Assembly: GCA_035301985.1 (NCBI GenBank)
Contig: DATGTE010000023.1
Span: 186,001-250,000 of the forward strand
Length of the DNA: 64,000 nt
Origin: DASUXY01 sp035301985
GTDB lineage: Bacteria; Bacillota; Bacilli; Bacillales; Amphibacillaceae
Direction of reading: 5' to 3'
The position numbers were made by a program, and so were the translations under genes. The notes under the pieces were generated by a model. That model made no database searches. It was not told the origin of the DNA and was given only the letters and a program-made list of their open reading frames with translations. Within the stretch, counting starts at the first letter, position 1. Each line of letters opens with the position of its first letter. Shown piece after piece: positions 1 to 9,040 of the stretch.

Positions 1-899
1 CACTAGTAACGAAAACCGACTCTGGAGCAGGTTGCGGAACGAGTTGGCCATTATGTCACGGCGAGCTGATCCCTAGTGAAATAACACCTGAGCTTGTCAT
101 CGAACTCAGCCATCGACTTGTGTCAGGAATCGTAGGAATCCTTGTACTCATTCTTGCTTATCTTGCATGGAAGCAAGTCGGTCATATTCGAGAAGTAAAA
201 TTTTTATCGATTTTGTCAGTCGTCTTTCTTGTTTTGCAAGGACTCATTGGTGCAGCTGCCGTCATGTGGGGACAGTCTGATTTCGTATTGGCCATCCACT
301 TCGGTATATCCCTAATATCTTTTGCTGCAGTATTTTTACTAACGTTACTTATTTTTGAAATCGATAAGAAGTTCGATTCGAAGTCATTGTTCATCCAAAA
401 AAAGCATCGGATTGAAATTTACCTGTTAACGGCATATACATTTATCGTTGTATACACAGGGGCGCTCGTTCGACATGTAGATGCTAATTTAGTATGTGTA
501 GACTGGCCTTTTTGCACAAATAGCTCACCACTTTCATTTATATTTTCGAATCGCTTAGATGTGTGGGTGCAAATGGGGCATCGATTCGCTGCAGGTTTAC
601 TCTTGGTCTGGACCGTCGTCTTTTTTGTAAGAATGACGAAGCGATATCGCAATAGTCGTGTGATGATGTGGTCAGTAACAACACTTCTATTATTGATTAT
701 TTTACAAGTGTTCTTTGGAGCAATGATTATTTTCACAATGCTAAATCTAGGAATTGCGTTAATGCATGCATTAGTTATTTCTTGTTACTTCGGTATATTG
801 AGTTACTTAATTCTTCTCTCTTCACGAAGTGCTGCTGTTGAGCGATCTATGAAAGATCATAAGCGTGTTCGTTCAAATATGGCTTATATTAAATATTGA
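1..899 (+). CDS. ctaA: Heme A synthase CtaA, 5'-truncated by window edge
   Basis: Converts heme O to heme A for the aa3-type cytochrome oxidase, in the cytoplasmic membrane. The open frame runs in from the left edge (first full codon at position 3), so the start codon and first transmembrane helix lie outside. Reading upstream of the GTG at 120 gives the family motif GCGTSWPLCHGE with the extracellular cysteine pair and then SHRLVSGIVG with a heme-ligand histidine, so that GTG is internal and not the start. A second cysteine pair (VCVDWPFC) and a second histidine region (QMGHRFAAG) follow. Several hydrophobic helices fill the rest. It faces pycA across a shared terminator, the same ftsW-pycA-ctaA neighbourhood as B. 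subtilis. Confidence 0.95.
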   Translation, partial: LVTKTDSGAGCGTSWPLCHGELIPSEITPELVIELSHRLVSGIVGILVLILAYLAWKQVGHIREVKFLSILSVVFLVLQGLIGAAAVMWGQSDFVLAIHFGISLISFAAVFLLTLLIFEIDKKFDSKSLFIQKKHRIEIYLLTAYTFIVVYTGALVRHVDANLVCVDWPFCTNSSPLSFIFSNRLDVWVQMGHRFAAGLLLVWTVVFFVRMTKRYRNSRVMMWSVTTLLLLIILQVFFGAMIIFTMLNLGIALMHALVISCYFGILSYLILLSSRSAAVERSMKDHKRVRSNMAYIKY

Positions 900-914
900 T
901 CGTTTTATTGACAT

Positions 915-950
915 AAAAATGGACCGTTTGCTGACGGTCCATTTTTTATT
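915..950. terminator. Bidirectional terminator between ctaA and pycA
   Basis: Perfect 9-bp stem (ATGGACCGT / ACGGTCCAT) with a 6-base loop, A-rich on the left and T-rich on the right, so it can end both convergent transcripts. Confidence 0.85.
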
Positions 951-3900
951 TTATACAAACTCCAACAATAAATCATCTACAGCGATGGCATCTCCATCTG
1001 AAACGTGTATTTGTTTAATCGTTCCAGAAAACGGGGCCTGTACCGTCGTTTCCATTTTCATCGCTTCGGTAATCAATAAGTAATCACCTTTTTTAACTCG
1101 GTCCCCATTTTCGCATAGGACTTTAACAACTGTACCTGGCATCGTTGCACCTATTTGCTTTTCATTTGTAGCATCAACCTTAGGCTTCGTCTCAATTTTC
1201 GATTCTACTTGATGATCTGTGACAATGATTTCACGAGACTGTCCATTCAGCTCAAAATAAATAACACGTGTTCCATCTGAACGAGGTTCAGAAATCGAGA
1301 CAAGTTTTACGAATAATGTCTTCCCTTGTTCGATTTGTACTTCGATCTCTTCACCTAATCTCATTCCGTAGAAGAATGTTGGCGTATCAAGAACTGAAAC
1401 GTCACCATACGTCTCACAAAATTGGTGATAATCCATAAACACTTGCGGATATAACGCATAAGCGATGATATCAAAACTCGTCACATGACGATCCAAAGTT
1501 TTAAATAATGTTTCTTGAAGCTCTTTAAAGTCAATCGGGGGTAATAATTTTCCTGGACGTTCTTTAATCGGTTTCTTACCTTTTAGAATAATTCGTTGCA
1601 ATTGTTGTGGAAAACCTTGATATGGTTGTCCCAAGTAACCTTGAGCAAACTCAACGACGGAGTTAGGAAAATCGATCGATTCACCCTTTTCATAAATATC
1701 ATCTTCGGATAAGTTATTTTGTACCATAAACAAGGCCATATCTCCCACTACTTTAGACGATGGTGTAACTTTAACGAGATCTCCGAACATATCATTCACA
1801 CGGCGGAACATCGTTTGAACTTCATACCAACGATCCTCAAGCCCAACTGCTTTTGCTTGTTGTTGTAAATTACTATACTGACCCCCGGGCATTTCGTGAA
1901 AATAAATTTCTGTATGCGGAGATTGCATCCCACTTTCAAACGCTTGATAGAACTTACGCACATTCTCCCAGTAGTGGGATAACTTCTCATAGGATTGGAC
2001 ATTTATTTTAGGTTGCCGCTCTGTCCCTTCCAAAGCATGGTATAGAGATTGTGCACTAGGTTGTGAGGTGAGTCCTGCCATAGAACTAACGGCAACATCC
2101 ACAGCATCGACTCCTGCATCAATCGCCCGAGCATACGTATATATACCATTTCCACTTGTGTCATGTGTATGCAAGTGAATCGGCAAATGAGTTGCTTCTT
2201 TTAAAGCGGTTACTAATTGATAAGCAGCCTCAGGCTTCAATAGCCCCGCCATATCTTTAATACCAAGTATGTGGGCTCCCGCTTGTTCGAGTTCTTTTGC
2301 TAATTCTACATAATATGCTAAATCATACTTCGTACGGCTCGGGTCTAGTATGTCACCTGTATAACATAACGTTGCCTCAGCAATTTTATTATTGTTCCGA
2401 ACAGCTTTGATCGCTGGAATCATCCCTTCTACCCAGTTCAAACTATCGAATATACGGAATACATCAATTCCTGCTGTAGCGCTTTTTTCTACAAACTCTT
2501 CGATTAAATTGTCTGGATAGTTTTTATAACCAACAGCATTGCTTGCACGTAATAGCATTTGAAAAAGAACGTTCGGCATTTTTTCTCGTAATTTCAAGAG
2601 TCTTTCCCATGGATCTTCTTTCAAAAAGCGATAAGCGACATCAAAGGTAGCTCCTCCCCACATTTCAACCGAAAATAAATTAGGTAGCAATCGGGTTGTA
2701 GGCTCAGCAATGTTAATTAAGTCCTTTGTACGTACACGAGTAGCCAGAAGGGATTGGTGCGCATCTCTAAATGTTGTATCGGTCAACAATACTTCTTTTT
2801 GATCCTTCATCCATTGTGCTACACCTTCGGGGCCATGCTCATCCAAAATTTGCTTCGTACCCCGAGGAATTTCTTCGATCGTATCCACTTTTGGAATCGA
2901 AAGCGCGGGAAAGGTTGGCTTTTTTTGTTGTTTGATTCCGTCGAAACCGTTTACAGTTGTATGCCCAATATATGTGAGCATTTTCGTACCTCGGTCTTTA
3001 CGTTTCGGGAAAACAAACAGTTCAGGCGTTTGATCGATGAAATTCGTATCGTACTCTCCTGACATAAATTCATCATGTAGCATGACATTTACTAAAAACG
3101 GAATGTTCGTTTTAATTCCGCGGATTCTAAACTCTCGTAAGTTTCTGACCATTTTTTGTGCAGCTTGTCTAAAGGTGAGTGCCCACGTGGATACCTTCAC
3201 AAGTAACGAATCATAGTGTGGCGAAATTTCCGCCCCTTGAAAACCATTGCCAGCATCGAGCCTCACACCAAACCCACCGCCTGTTCGGTAAACCATAATT
3301 TTTCCTGTATCAGGCATGAAGTTGTTTAGTGGGTCCTCTGTCGTCACCCGTGATTGGATGGCATAGCCATGGGTGGTAATTTGCTCTTGTTTCGGAATTC
3401 CTACGTTTACATCATGCATGTTTTGCCCATCAGCAATTTTAATTTGTGTTTGAACGATGTCAATCCCGGTAATCATTTCCGTAATCGTATGTTCTACTTG
3501 GATACGTGGGTTGACCTCAATAAAATAAAAATGATCGTCCGTTACTAAAAACTCCACCGTACCAGCATTTATGTAGTTTACATTTTTCATTAAGTCCACT
3601 GCTGCACGACTGATTTGATGGCGCTGTTCCTCCGTCAAAGAAACACTCGGCGCAATTTCAACAACTTTTTGATGTCGTCTTTGTACGGAACAATCTCTTT
3701 CATGCAAATGAACGATATTTCCATGCTCATCGCCGATAATCTGCACTTCGATGTGCTTCGGATTTTCGATAAATTTCTCAACATATACCTCATCATTACC
3801 AAAAGCAGCTTTTGCTTCTGATTTGGCTCGCTCATAGGCCTCTTTCACATGACTGGCATGACGAACAATTCGCATCCCACGCCCACCGCCACCAAGTGCA

Positions 3901-4394
3901 GCTTTAATGATGATCGGATAGCCATGTTCTTCTCCAAAAGCTTCCACTTCTTTTACAGATGCTACTGGACCATCGCTTCCAGGTATGACAGGCAAATCAG
4001 CTTGAATGGCTTGCTCTCTCGCCTTCACTTTATCCCCGAAAAGGTCTAAATGTTCACTTGATGGACCAATAAAAATCAGCCCTTCTTCTTCGCATCGTTT
4101 GGCGAATTCGATATTCTCGGATAAAAATCCATACCCAGGGTGAATTGCATCAACATTTACTTGTTTTGCAATTTCGATAATCTGATCGACATCCAAATAG
4201 GCATCAGTCGGACTCTTGTCTTCCCCAATGATATATGCTTCATCAGCTTTATAGCGATGTAAAGACCCTGAATCTTCTTTTGAGTAAATAGCAACTGTCC
4301 GTATATTCAGTTCTGTACAAGCCCGAAAAACACGAATAGCTATTTCCCCACGATTAGCTACCAACACTTTATTGATTTTGTTTAACTTGACCAT
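951..4394 (-). CDS. pycA: Pyruvate carboxylase
   Basis: Carboxylates pyruvate to oxaloacetate (biotin- and ATP-dependent), refilling the TCA cycle. At 1147 residues it is the full single-chain form. Order of domains: biotin carboxylase with VANRGEIA at the N-terminus and an ATP-grasp GGGGRGMR near residue 170; carboxyltransferase starting at LLTDTTFRDAHQS near residue 535; C-terminal biotinyl domain with EAMKMET, where Lys1113 should carry biotin. The start ATG has AGAGGAGG upstream and overlaps the end of ftsW by 13 bases, implying translational coupling. In B. subtilis this enzyme is controlled by the c-di-AMP receptor DarB; a darB gene also lies in this window. Confidence 0.97.
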   Translation of the reverse strand: MVKLNKINKVLVANRGEIAIRVFRACTELNIRTVAIYSKEDSGSLHRYKADEAYIIGEDKSPTDAYLDVDQIIEIAKQVNVDAIHPGYGFLSENIEFAKRCEEEGLIFIGPSSEHLDLFGDKVKAREQAIQADLPVIPGSDGPVASVKEVEAFGEEHGYPIIIKAALGGGGRGMRIVRHASHVKEAYERAKSEAKAAFGNDEVYVEKFIENPKHIEVQIIGDEHGNIVHLHERDCSVQRRHQKVVEIAPSVSLTEEQRHQISRAAVDLMKNVNYINAGTVEFLVTDDHFYFIEVNPRIQVEHTITEMITGIDIVQTQIKIADGQNMHDVNVGIPKQEQITTHGYAIQSRVTTEDPLNNFMPDTGKIMVYRTGGGFGVRLDAGNGFQGAEISPHYDSLLVKVSTWALTFRQAAQKMVRNLREFRIRGIKTNIPFLVNVMLHDEFMSGEYDTNFIDQTPELFVFPKRKDRGTKMLTYIGHTTVNGFDGIKQQKKPTFPALSIPKVDTIEEIPRGTKQILDEHGPEGVAQWMKDQKEVLLTDTTFRDAHQSLLATRVRTKDLINIAEPTTRLLPNLFSVEMWGGATFDVAYRFLKEDPWERLLKLREKMPNVLFQMLLRASNAVGYKNYPDNLIEEFVEKSATAGIDVFRIFDSLNWVEGMIPAIKAVRNNNKIAEATLCYTGDILDPSRTKYDLAYYVELAKELEQAGAHILGIKDMAGLLKPEAAYQLVTALKEATHLPIHLHTHDTSGNGIYTYARAIDAGVDAVDVAVSSMAGLTSQPSAQSLYHALEGTERQPKINVQSYEKLSHYWENVRKFYQAFESGMQSPHTEIYFHEMPGGQYSNLQQQAKAVGLEDRWYEVQTMFRRVNDMFGDLVKVTPSSKVVGDMALFMVQNNLSEDDIYEKGESIDFPNSVVEFAQGYLGQPYQGFPQQLQRIILKGKKPIKERPGKLLPPIDFKELQETLFKTLDRHVTSFDIIAYALYPQVFMDYHQFCETYGDVSVLDTPTFFYGMRLGEEIEVQIEQGKTLFVKLVSISEPRSDGTRVIYFELNGQSREIIVTDHQVESKIETKPKVDATNEKQIGATMPGTVVKVLCENGDRVKKGDYLLITEAMKMETTVQAPFSGTIKQIHVSDGDAIAVDDLLLEFV

Positions 4395-5572
4395 CTTTTT
4401 CCTCCTCTTTGATTAAACCTCTGAATGTTGGGGCTTTCTGGTACATCTGTACGCATTGGCGCTTGACCATCGTTTTTCTTGGCTGTCATTGCTATATTAT
4501 TCAAAACGCCCATGGCAATCAATGTTACAAATAAAGAAGAGCCTCCATAACTAACAAACGGTAATGTAACACCGGTAATCGGTAAAATTCCACTTATCGC
4601 TCCTATATTGATAAAGGATTGGATGCCTATCATAGATGAAATTCCAATCGCTAATAATGACCCAAAACTGTCTTCACATTTTCTAGCGATGAACAACCCT
4701 CGTAACACAATGAGAGACAACATACCAATGACTAAAGCTACACCGAAGAAACCTAGTTCTTCAGATATAACAGACATAATAAAGTCGGTATGTGCACCGA
4801 ATAGGTAACCTAGCTTTTGAACACTTTGTCCCAACCCTTCTCCAGTGACACCGCCACCACCAATCGCTAAATAGGATTGAATTAAGTGATAACCGGAATC
4901 ATCCGGCGCTTCAAACGGTTGATATGCTCCCGTAAATCTGGATATTCTTACATCGGTCACCATCTTGGGAATCGTAAACGCTATGAGAAGAAGGGTTACA
5001 AAAGCAAGTACAAGCAAGTGTTTTCTGCGAATTCCAGAACTAATAACGACCGTTGATGCGATTAAAAAAATAATCGCTGTCGTTCCGATGTCGGGTTCCA
5101 TCATGATTAGGCTTAAAATAATCCCTGTCAATACAAGTGGGGGTAAAACACCTTTATAAAAATCATGAATATACTCTTGTTTCTTTGAATAAACAGAAGC
5201 TAGATACATCACGAGTCCTAACTTTGTTATTTCAGAGGGTTGGAAACTAATCGGTCCAAAAACAAACCACGACCGAGCATTCCCTCTTACTTCACCAAAA
5301 AACAAGACACCTACTAATAAGAACACCATCGTTAAAACGATAAATTTCATCAATTTTTGGTAATTTTGGTATGGGAATATACTACACGCTATAAACCCTG
5401 CTAAGCCAATTAAAAACCATAGTAGTTGACGGTATAAATAATGTGTCGGTTCAAAACCTTCCACCACAGCCATGACCATGCTTGCACTATAGATCATGAC
5501 AATCCCAAAGGCGCTCAATAAAATAGGTGTAATCATCAGTATAAAATCAAAATCCTTCAATTTCTTCATCAT
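4382..5572 (-). CDS. ftsW: Cell-division peptidoglycan polymerase FtsW (SEDS family)
   Basis: SEDS glycosyltransferase polymerising lipid II at the division septum, normally with a class B penicillin-binding protein. About 396 residues with roughly ten hydrophobic helices. Family markers are FGPISFQPSEITKLG in the middle loop and the C-terminal GVTLPFVSYGGSSL signature. The ATG at 5572 is preferred because GGTGGGG lies 5-6 bases upstream; a GTG four codons earlier overlaps that site. It could be a SpoVE or RodA paralogue by sequence alone, but placement between ylaN and pycA matches B. subtilis ftsW. Confidence 0.92.
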   Translation of the reverse strand: MMKKLKDFDFILMITPILLSAFGIVMIYSASMVMAVVEGFEPTHYLYRQLLWFLIGLAGFIACSIFPYQNYQKLMKFIVLTMVFLLVGVLFFGEVRGNARSWFVFGPISFQPSEITKLGLVMYLASVYSKKQEYIHDFYKGVLPPLVLTGIILSLIMMEPDIGTTAIIFLIASTVVISSGIRRKHLLVLAFVTLLLIAFTIPKMVTDVRISRFTGAYQPFEAPDDSGYHLIQSYLAIGGGGVTGEGLGQSVQKLGYLFGAHTDFIMSVISEELGFFGVALVIGMLSLIVLRGLFIARKCEDSFGSLLAIGISSMIGIQSFINIGAISGILPITGVTLPFVSYGGSSLFVTLIAMGVLNNIAMTAKKNDGQAPMRTDVPESPNIQRFNQRGGKRWSS

Positions 5573-5696
5573 CTTTTTCCCCACCAGAGATTACAATATA
5601 AGATGAAAGTGAAATTTATATAAGTATAACACATTTCATCGAATAGTGTATCATATTTTATGTATAAATCGCATATTTTCATCATTTTATATTTCA

Positions 5697-5735
5697 ATAA
5701 AAAAACCTTGCCAAAATTCAAGACGGCAAAGTTTT
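5697..5735 (-). terminator. Rho-independent terminator after ylaN
   Basis: Read on the minus strand, an 11-bp stem (AAAACTTTGCC / GGCAAGGTTTT, one G-T pair) is followed by a run of T. It separates ylaN from ftsW-pycA. Confidence 0.8.
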
Positions 5736-5771
5736 AGCTAGATTTATTCAAACCACGAACAAATGGTTGGC

Positions 5772-6053
5772 TTATTGTGAGTTTTGTGCTACTTCATGAA
5801 GTACATTTAGCCGCCTTTCCAAATTATCGAGCAGGGCTTTACCTTCATTTTCACTGATTAAATTCAAACGAACAGCAAAGTCAATCTCTCTTGAAAGACC
5901 AAACATTTGTGTGTCCAATACCTCTTCATAGAGAGGGCATTGTGGCATTGTTAGATTGTCAATTTGCACTTCTATGAGTCGCAATATTTTCTCTGCGTCC
6001 GCCTTAAGTATGGCAGAAGCTTTTTCTCGATAATCAACTGTCACTTTAGGCAT
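5772..6053 (-). CDS. ylaN: YlaN family protein (iron/Fur-linked)
   Basis: Small cytosolic protein of 93 residues. The central stretch with TMPQCPLYEEVLDTQMFGLS is nearly invariant in YlaN. Published work on B. subtilis and S. aureus links YlaN to Fe(II) binding and relief of Fur repression; that is family knowledge, not visible here. The start is placed at the ATG at 6053, which has GGAGGGGG upstream and gives the usual length; an upstream ATG would add 13 residues that overlap this ribosome site. It is monocistronic, ending at the terminator before ftsW. Confidence 0.92.
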   Translation of the reverse strand: MPKVTVDYREKASAILKADAEKILRLIEVQIDNLTMPQCPLYEEVLDTQMFGLSREIDFAVRLNLISENEGKALLDNLERRLNVLHEVAQNSQ

Positions 6054-6305
6054 CAAATAAATCCCCCTCCACATTGACTTAATGTATTCCATTTAAAATC
6101 GTGTGTACATTTATATTTCATCACGTATATTATATACGATTATAACACTTTCTACTTCTTTATAGTATCGTTTGAACAAAGAAAATGCAAATATAAATGA
6201 GCATGTTTTTAATCAACTGAAGATCGATCAAAGTGAGTATGAAACGCGTGAAAAAAATAAGTTTGTCTGTTATTCTATAGAAGATGAATAGAAAGGTGGA
6301 TCAAT

Positions 6306-6797
6306 ATGATGATAGTACCTATTGTTGGTAACGTTACGTATTCCATTACAATGGATCCGACAGTTTGGATTTTTGACGATCGTAAAATAAAGCTAGAAGA
6401 CGCATTTTCAGCTGACGCCGAAGATCACGATGAGGATGATGAGCTTGAAAAAGCTGCAGAGAGATGGAATCGTGAAGTTTATCAGCAAAAAATTAAACCT
6501 CCAGTCAATAAAAGCATTAATCGTTTCAAGCGTGAAGACATCTTAAAAAATACATACGTCATGCCGATTGACGATTTTTTAGGACATGCAGAAGTCAAGC
6601 CCGATGCGCAAAGTGCTACATTAGTTACAGATGGAGAAGATGTACAACTCTCTCTTGAAAAACTCCAAAATTGTTTCTTGTTATTCGCCCGTGATGGGAA
6701 ACCGCTTAAAGATAATGGTCCGGTACACATCCTCTATAAAGACGGATCAAACCGAGACAACCCCATTACCGGTGTCAAAAAAATTATTATTAACTAA
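6306..6797 (+). CDS. ylaL: YlaL-like conserved cytosolic protein
   Basis: A 163-residue soluble protein beginning MMIVPIVGNVTYSITMDPTVWIFDDRKI and ending with a GPVHILYKDGSNRDNPITG stretch, both resembling remembered YlaL sequences. There is an acidic linker at about residues 35-50 and no signal peptide or membrane helix. The function is not known to me. The start follows AAAGGTGG. It diverges from ylaN, as ylaL lies next to ylaM-ylaN in B. subtilis; ylaM (glutaminase) is absent here. Confidence 0.7.
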   Translation: MMIVPIVGNVTYSITMDPTVWIFDDRKIKLEDAFSADAEDHDEDDELEKAAERWNREVYQQKIKPPVNKSINRFKREDILKNTYVMPIDDFLGHAEVKPDAQSATLVTDGEDVQLSLEKLQNCFLLFARDGKPLKDNGPVHILYKDGSNRDNPITGVKKIIIN

Positions 6798-6807
6798 CCT
6801 TAATCGA

Positions 6808-6846
6808 TAAGGGGTCGTCGAATAAACCAATCATTGGACGACCCTT
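6808..6846 (+). terminator. Terminator after ylaL
   Basis: Inverted repeat GGGTCGTC / GACGACCC with a 17-base loop, followed by TTTATT. Confidence 0.75.
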
Positions 6847-7017
6847 TATTCATGGATACAAAACCCTAGCTATCGCTGATTGGCATTTTCAATTTCCTCA
6901 CGTTTTTACTTTCTGTCATCACAAACCTTCTCTTCTCTAAAGTGATTGCTTTTTCCGTATAATTTAACTCATCCAACCCAAAATAACATAAGAGTCAATC
7001 CAATAGGAGGATGCTTT

Positions 7018-7620
7018 ATGTTAACCCGAGTGGTGTTATGTATAGGAAGTTTCTTCTTAATCGTTGGCTGCCAACAAGATAACAGAGAACAAGCCCTCGA
7101 TGAACAGAAAGCAGATCATCGTTTGATACAAGTGGAAAACACTGATCAAGAAAATGAGCAGTCTGTAACAAACGAAGAAATTTCAGACCATTTAGCCAGT
7201 ATTGCCAAAAGTGTTCCTGATGTCAATGATGCGATTTCAATCGTTGCAGGTCCGTATGCAGTTGTTGGAATTGATGTGGATAAAGATTTAGATCGTTCAC
7301 GCGTAGGAACAATCAAGTATTCTGTCATCGAAGCTTTGCAAAACGACCCTTACGGTAAAACAGCGGTTGTCATAGCAGATGGCGACGTAAATGAAAGAAT
7401 ACGCCGGATGCAAGATAAAATCAACCAAGGTTATCCAATCCAGGGTGTTGTAGACGAATTAGCTGCCATTGTTGGAAGATATATGCCTACATTCCCTGTT
7501 CCAAAAGATCGTCCTGTTGAACCCGATCAAAATAAACAGACCATTCCTCAGAAAGAACAACAAGACCTTGATGATATCCAAGATGACCAATCAAACCATC
7601 ATAAAGATCGTCCAAAGTAG
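7018..7620 (+). CDS. ylaJ: YhcN/YlaJ family sporulation lipoprotein
   Basis: A 200-residue lipoprotein. The start is the ATG at 7018, directly after AGGAGG, which gives the signal sequence MLTRVVLCIGSFFLIVGC with a lipobox ending at Cys18. The upstream in-frame extension from 6946 lacks a ribosome site. The YhcN/YlaJ domain spans about residues 50-150 (DHLASIAKSVPDVNDAISIV, then AVVIADGDVNERIRRM), and the tail is proline- and acid-rich. Members of this family are made in the forespore and found in spore inner membranes. A second, diverged family member is in the spoVA operon at 35804. B. subtilis has ylaK between ylaL and ylaJ; it is missing here. Confidence 0.88.
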   Translation: MLTRVVLCIGSFFLIVGCQQDNREQALDEQKADHRLIQVENTDQENEQSVTNEEISDHLASIAKSVPDVNDAISIVAGPYAVVGIDVDKDLDRSRVGTIKYSVIEALQNDPYGKTAVVIADGDVNERIRRMQDKINQGYPIQGVVDELAAIVGRYMPTFPVPKDRPVEPDQNKQTIPQKEQQDLDDIQDDQSNHHKDRPK

Positions 7621-7627
7621 CAACAGA

Positions 7628-7659
7628 AAGGTGCTCTAGACACACACCTAGAGCACCTT
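7628..7659. terminator. Bidirectional terminator
   Basis: Perfect 12-bp stem (AAGGTGCTCTAG / CTAGAGCACCTT) with an 8-base loop, between ylaJ and the convergent gene at 7664. Confidence 0.8.
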
Positions 7660-7663
7660 CGAT

Positions 7664-7909
7664 TTAATGATAAGTTTGTTCAGCTTTCTTCTCGTTATAA
7701 TATTGTACACCGAATTGTGATCCTTCTGAAACCATCTTCGCATTTTCCAATTGGGATAAACTACGATCTGGAGATTCATCGGGAGCACCTGCATTTTCAA
7801 ACGTAGAATATACTTCATCTGATTGTCTTCGTTTCTTTGTCAAGTAACCGATTATACCAGCACCTAAAGCTCCAGCCATAGCTGCAGTAATCATATAACG
7901 TTTTTTCAT
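7664..7909 (-). CDS. Small membrane-anchored protein of unknown function
   Basis: 81 residues. The N-terminus MKKRYMITAAMAGALGAGIIGYLTKKRR is one glycine-rich transmembrane helix followed by a basic stop-transfer segment, so the remaining acidic, soluble 50 residues (SPDRSLSQLENAKMVSEGSQFG) are probably cytoplasmic. A good ribosome site (AGGGGAG) precedes the ATG. I do not recognise the family; the architecture resembles YtxH-type small proteins but there is no clear motif. It diverges from ylaI. Confidence 0.7.
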   Translation of the reverse strand: MKKRYMITAAMAGALGAGIIGYLTKKRRQSDEVYSTFENAGAPDESPDRSLSQLENAKMVSEGSQFGVQYYNEKKAEQTYH

Positions 7910-8038
7910 GGAATCTCCCCTTATGTTTATTTAATAATATACTTCCCTACCCACATAAAATAAAACATATAATGTATTCATCTCTCGTAAGGCCTATGGT
8001 ATAGTATGGACAAATACAACCCGTTTGAGGTGATTTCC

Positions 8039-8251
8039 ATGCAAGTACAATGTGTTTTATGTGACAAAGTCGATCAGTTAGAAGATCATTCCTTCCAAGC
8101 AAAAACATTACGAAATCACAAAATTAAACTGTACCTTTGTCGAACATGCTATGACAGAATTGATAAAAAGACGAAAGAAAGGCATGCGACTGGAAATTTT
8201 CGTTTATATCGATCAAACGAGAAGAAGGACCGCTTTTTAAAAGGAGATTAA
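8039..8251 (+). CDS. ylaI: YlaI-like DUF2197 zinc-ribbon-type protein
   Basis: 70-residue cytosolic protein with two CxxC pairs (CVLCDK at residues 5-8 and CRTCYDR at about 40-43), the pattern of a small zinc ribbon, followed by a basic tail. The length and the TKERHATGNFRLYR segment match YlaI. The ATG at 8039 is chosen because GAGGTGA sits 5 bases upstream; an in-frame ATG at 8006 would add 11 residues overlapping that site. Function unknown. Confidence 0.85.
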   Translation: MQVQCVLCDKVDQLEDHSFQAKTLRNHKIKLYLCRTCYDRIDKKTKERHATGNFRLYRSNEKKDRFLKGD

Positions 8252-8307
8252 TGAAGCGTTTCAAACATGATTTGATGTTGTAACAACGATAAAGGGTAAA
8301 AAATCCC

Positions 8308-8345
8308 CGGATGTAATGACTCTGTTCTTAGATCCATTATGTCCG
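8308..8345. terminator. Probable weak terminator between ylaI and ylaH
   Basis: 11-base arms (CGGATGTAATG / CATTATGTCCG) pair with two G-T wobbles. T-richness follows only loosely, so this is tentative. Confidence 0.4.
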
Positions 8346-8373
8346 AGGCTTTCTTGTAAGATGGAATATTAAC

Positions 8374-8682
8374 TTAGTTTTTTTCGGCTTTACGTCGTAA
8401 GTGAAGTCGATATCGATATATTCCCAATACAACACAAATGATGACTAAACTTTCAGTGATCGGGAGCGGTTTATTTGTCCTTGCAGTTGGTAAAATGCTA
8501 AAAATAGTTAGTATGTATATACCAATTGCAAGCAAAATATAAACGAAAATTGTTTTCATTACTGACAACTTTTTAGCAAAACCTAGTTCATATGCAATTG
8601 CTGCAAAAATCAAATTTAATATATAGAAAATTGCATAAAGATGTTCCGAACCAAAATGATTCACTATAAAATCGTATATCAT
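8374..8682 (-). CDS. ylaH: YlaH-like membrane protein
   Basis: 102 residues with about three hydrophobic helices (AIFYILNLIFAAIAYELGF, FVYILLAIGIYILTIFSILP, ESLVIICVVLGIYRY) and a basic C-terminus RLHLRRKAEKN, consistent with the YlaH-like family. Function unknown. In B. subtilis typA lies between ylaF and ylaH; here ylaH and ylaF face away from each other with only about 140 bases between them and no typA. Confidence 0.8.
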   Translation of the reverse strand: MIYDFIVNHFGSEHLYAIFYILNLIFAAIAYELGFAKKLSVMKTIFVYILLAIGIYILTIFSILPTARTNKPLPITESLVIICVVLGIYRYRLHLRRKAEKN

Positions 8683-8826
8683 ATGTTTCCCCCATTACAT
8701 ACAAGTCCTTTTCTCATCATACTAAATTTCCTGTAAACATGCTAATATTTATTCTTATCCTAGCGAATTATTTTGTGAATTGGAAAACATCATATATACT
8801 TAACAATGAGAAGTTGGGGTGACATA

Positions 8827-9006
8827 ATGAAAAAGATTAAAGAAATCAATATTCCTATGCTTTTATTGGCTATGCTTGTGATTGCTATGTTTATAGCAGT
8901 TGGCGTAGCAATTTCTTATCAAAATATTTGGCTGATCTTACTGTTCCTCGTGCTCGGGTTTGCATTTATGAGCTTTGGGCTTTCGTTGAAAAGAAAAAAC
9001 GAGTGA
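8827..9006 (+). CDS. ylaF: YlaF-like small membrane protein (DUF5325 type)
   Basis: 59-residue protein, MKKIKEINIP followed by two tightly spaced hydrophobic helices and a basic tail SLKRKNE. Length and design match YlaF. The ATG at 8827 follows GGGGTGACATA; an in-frame ATG seven codons earlier has no ribosome site. Function unknown. Confidence 0.7.
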   Translation: MKKIKEINIPMLLLAMLVIAMFIAVGVAISYQNIWLILLFLVLGFAFMSFGLSLKRKNE

Positions 9007-9030
9007 TTCTTCTTGCGGAAGAGTCACTCG
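9000..9030. terminator. Bidirectional terminator overlapping the ylaF stop
   Basis: 13-bp arms (CGAGTGATTCTTC / GAAGAGTCACTCG, one wobble) with a 5-base loop, between convergent ylaF and the inositol-phosphatase gene. Confidence 0.75.
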
Positions 9031-9040
9031 AGTGATGAAG

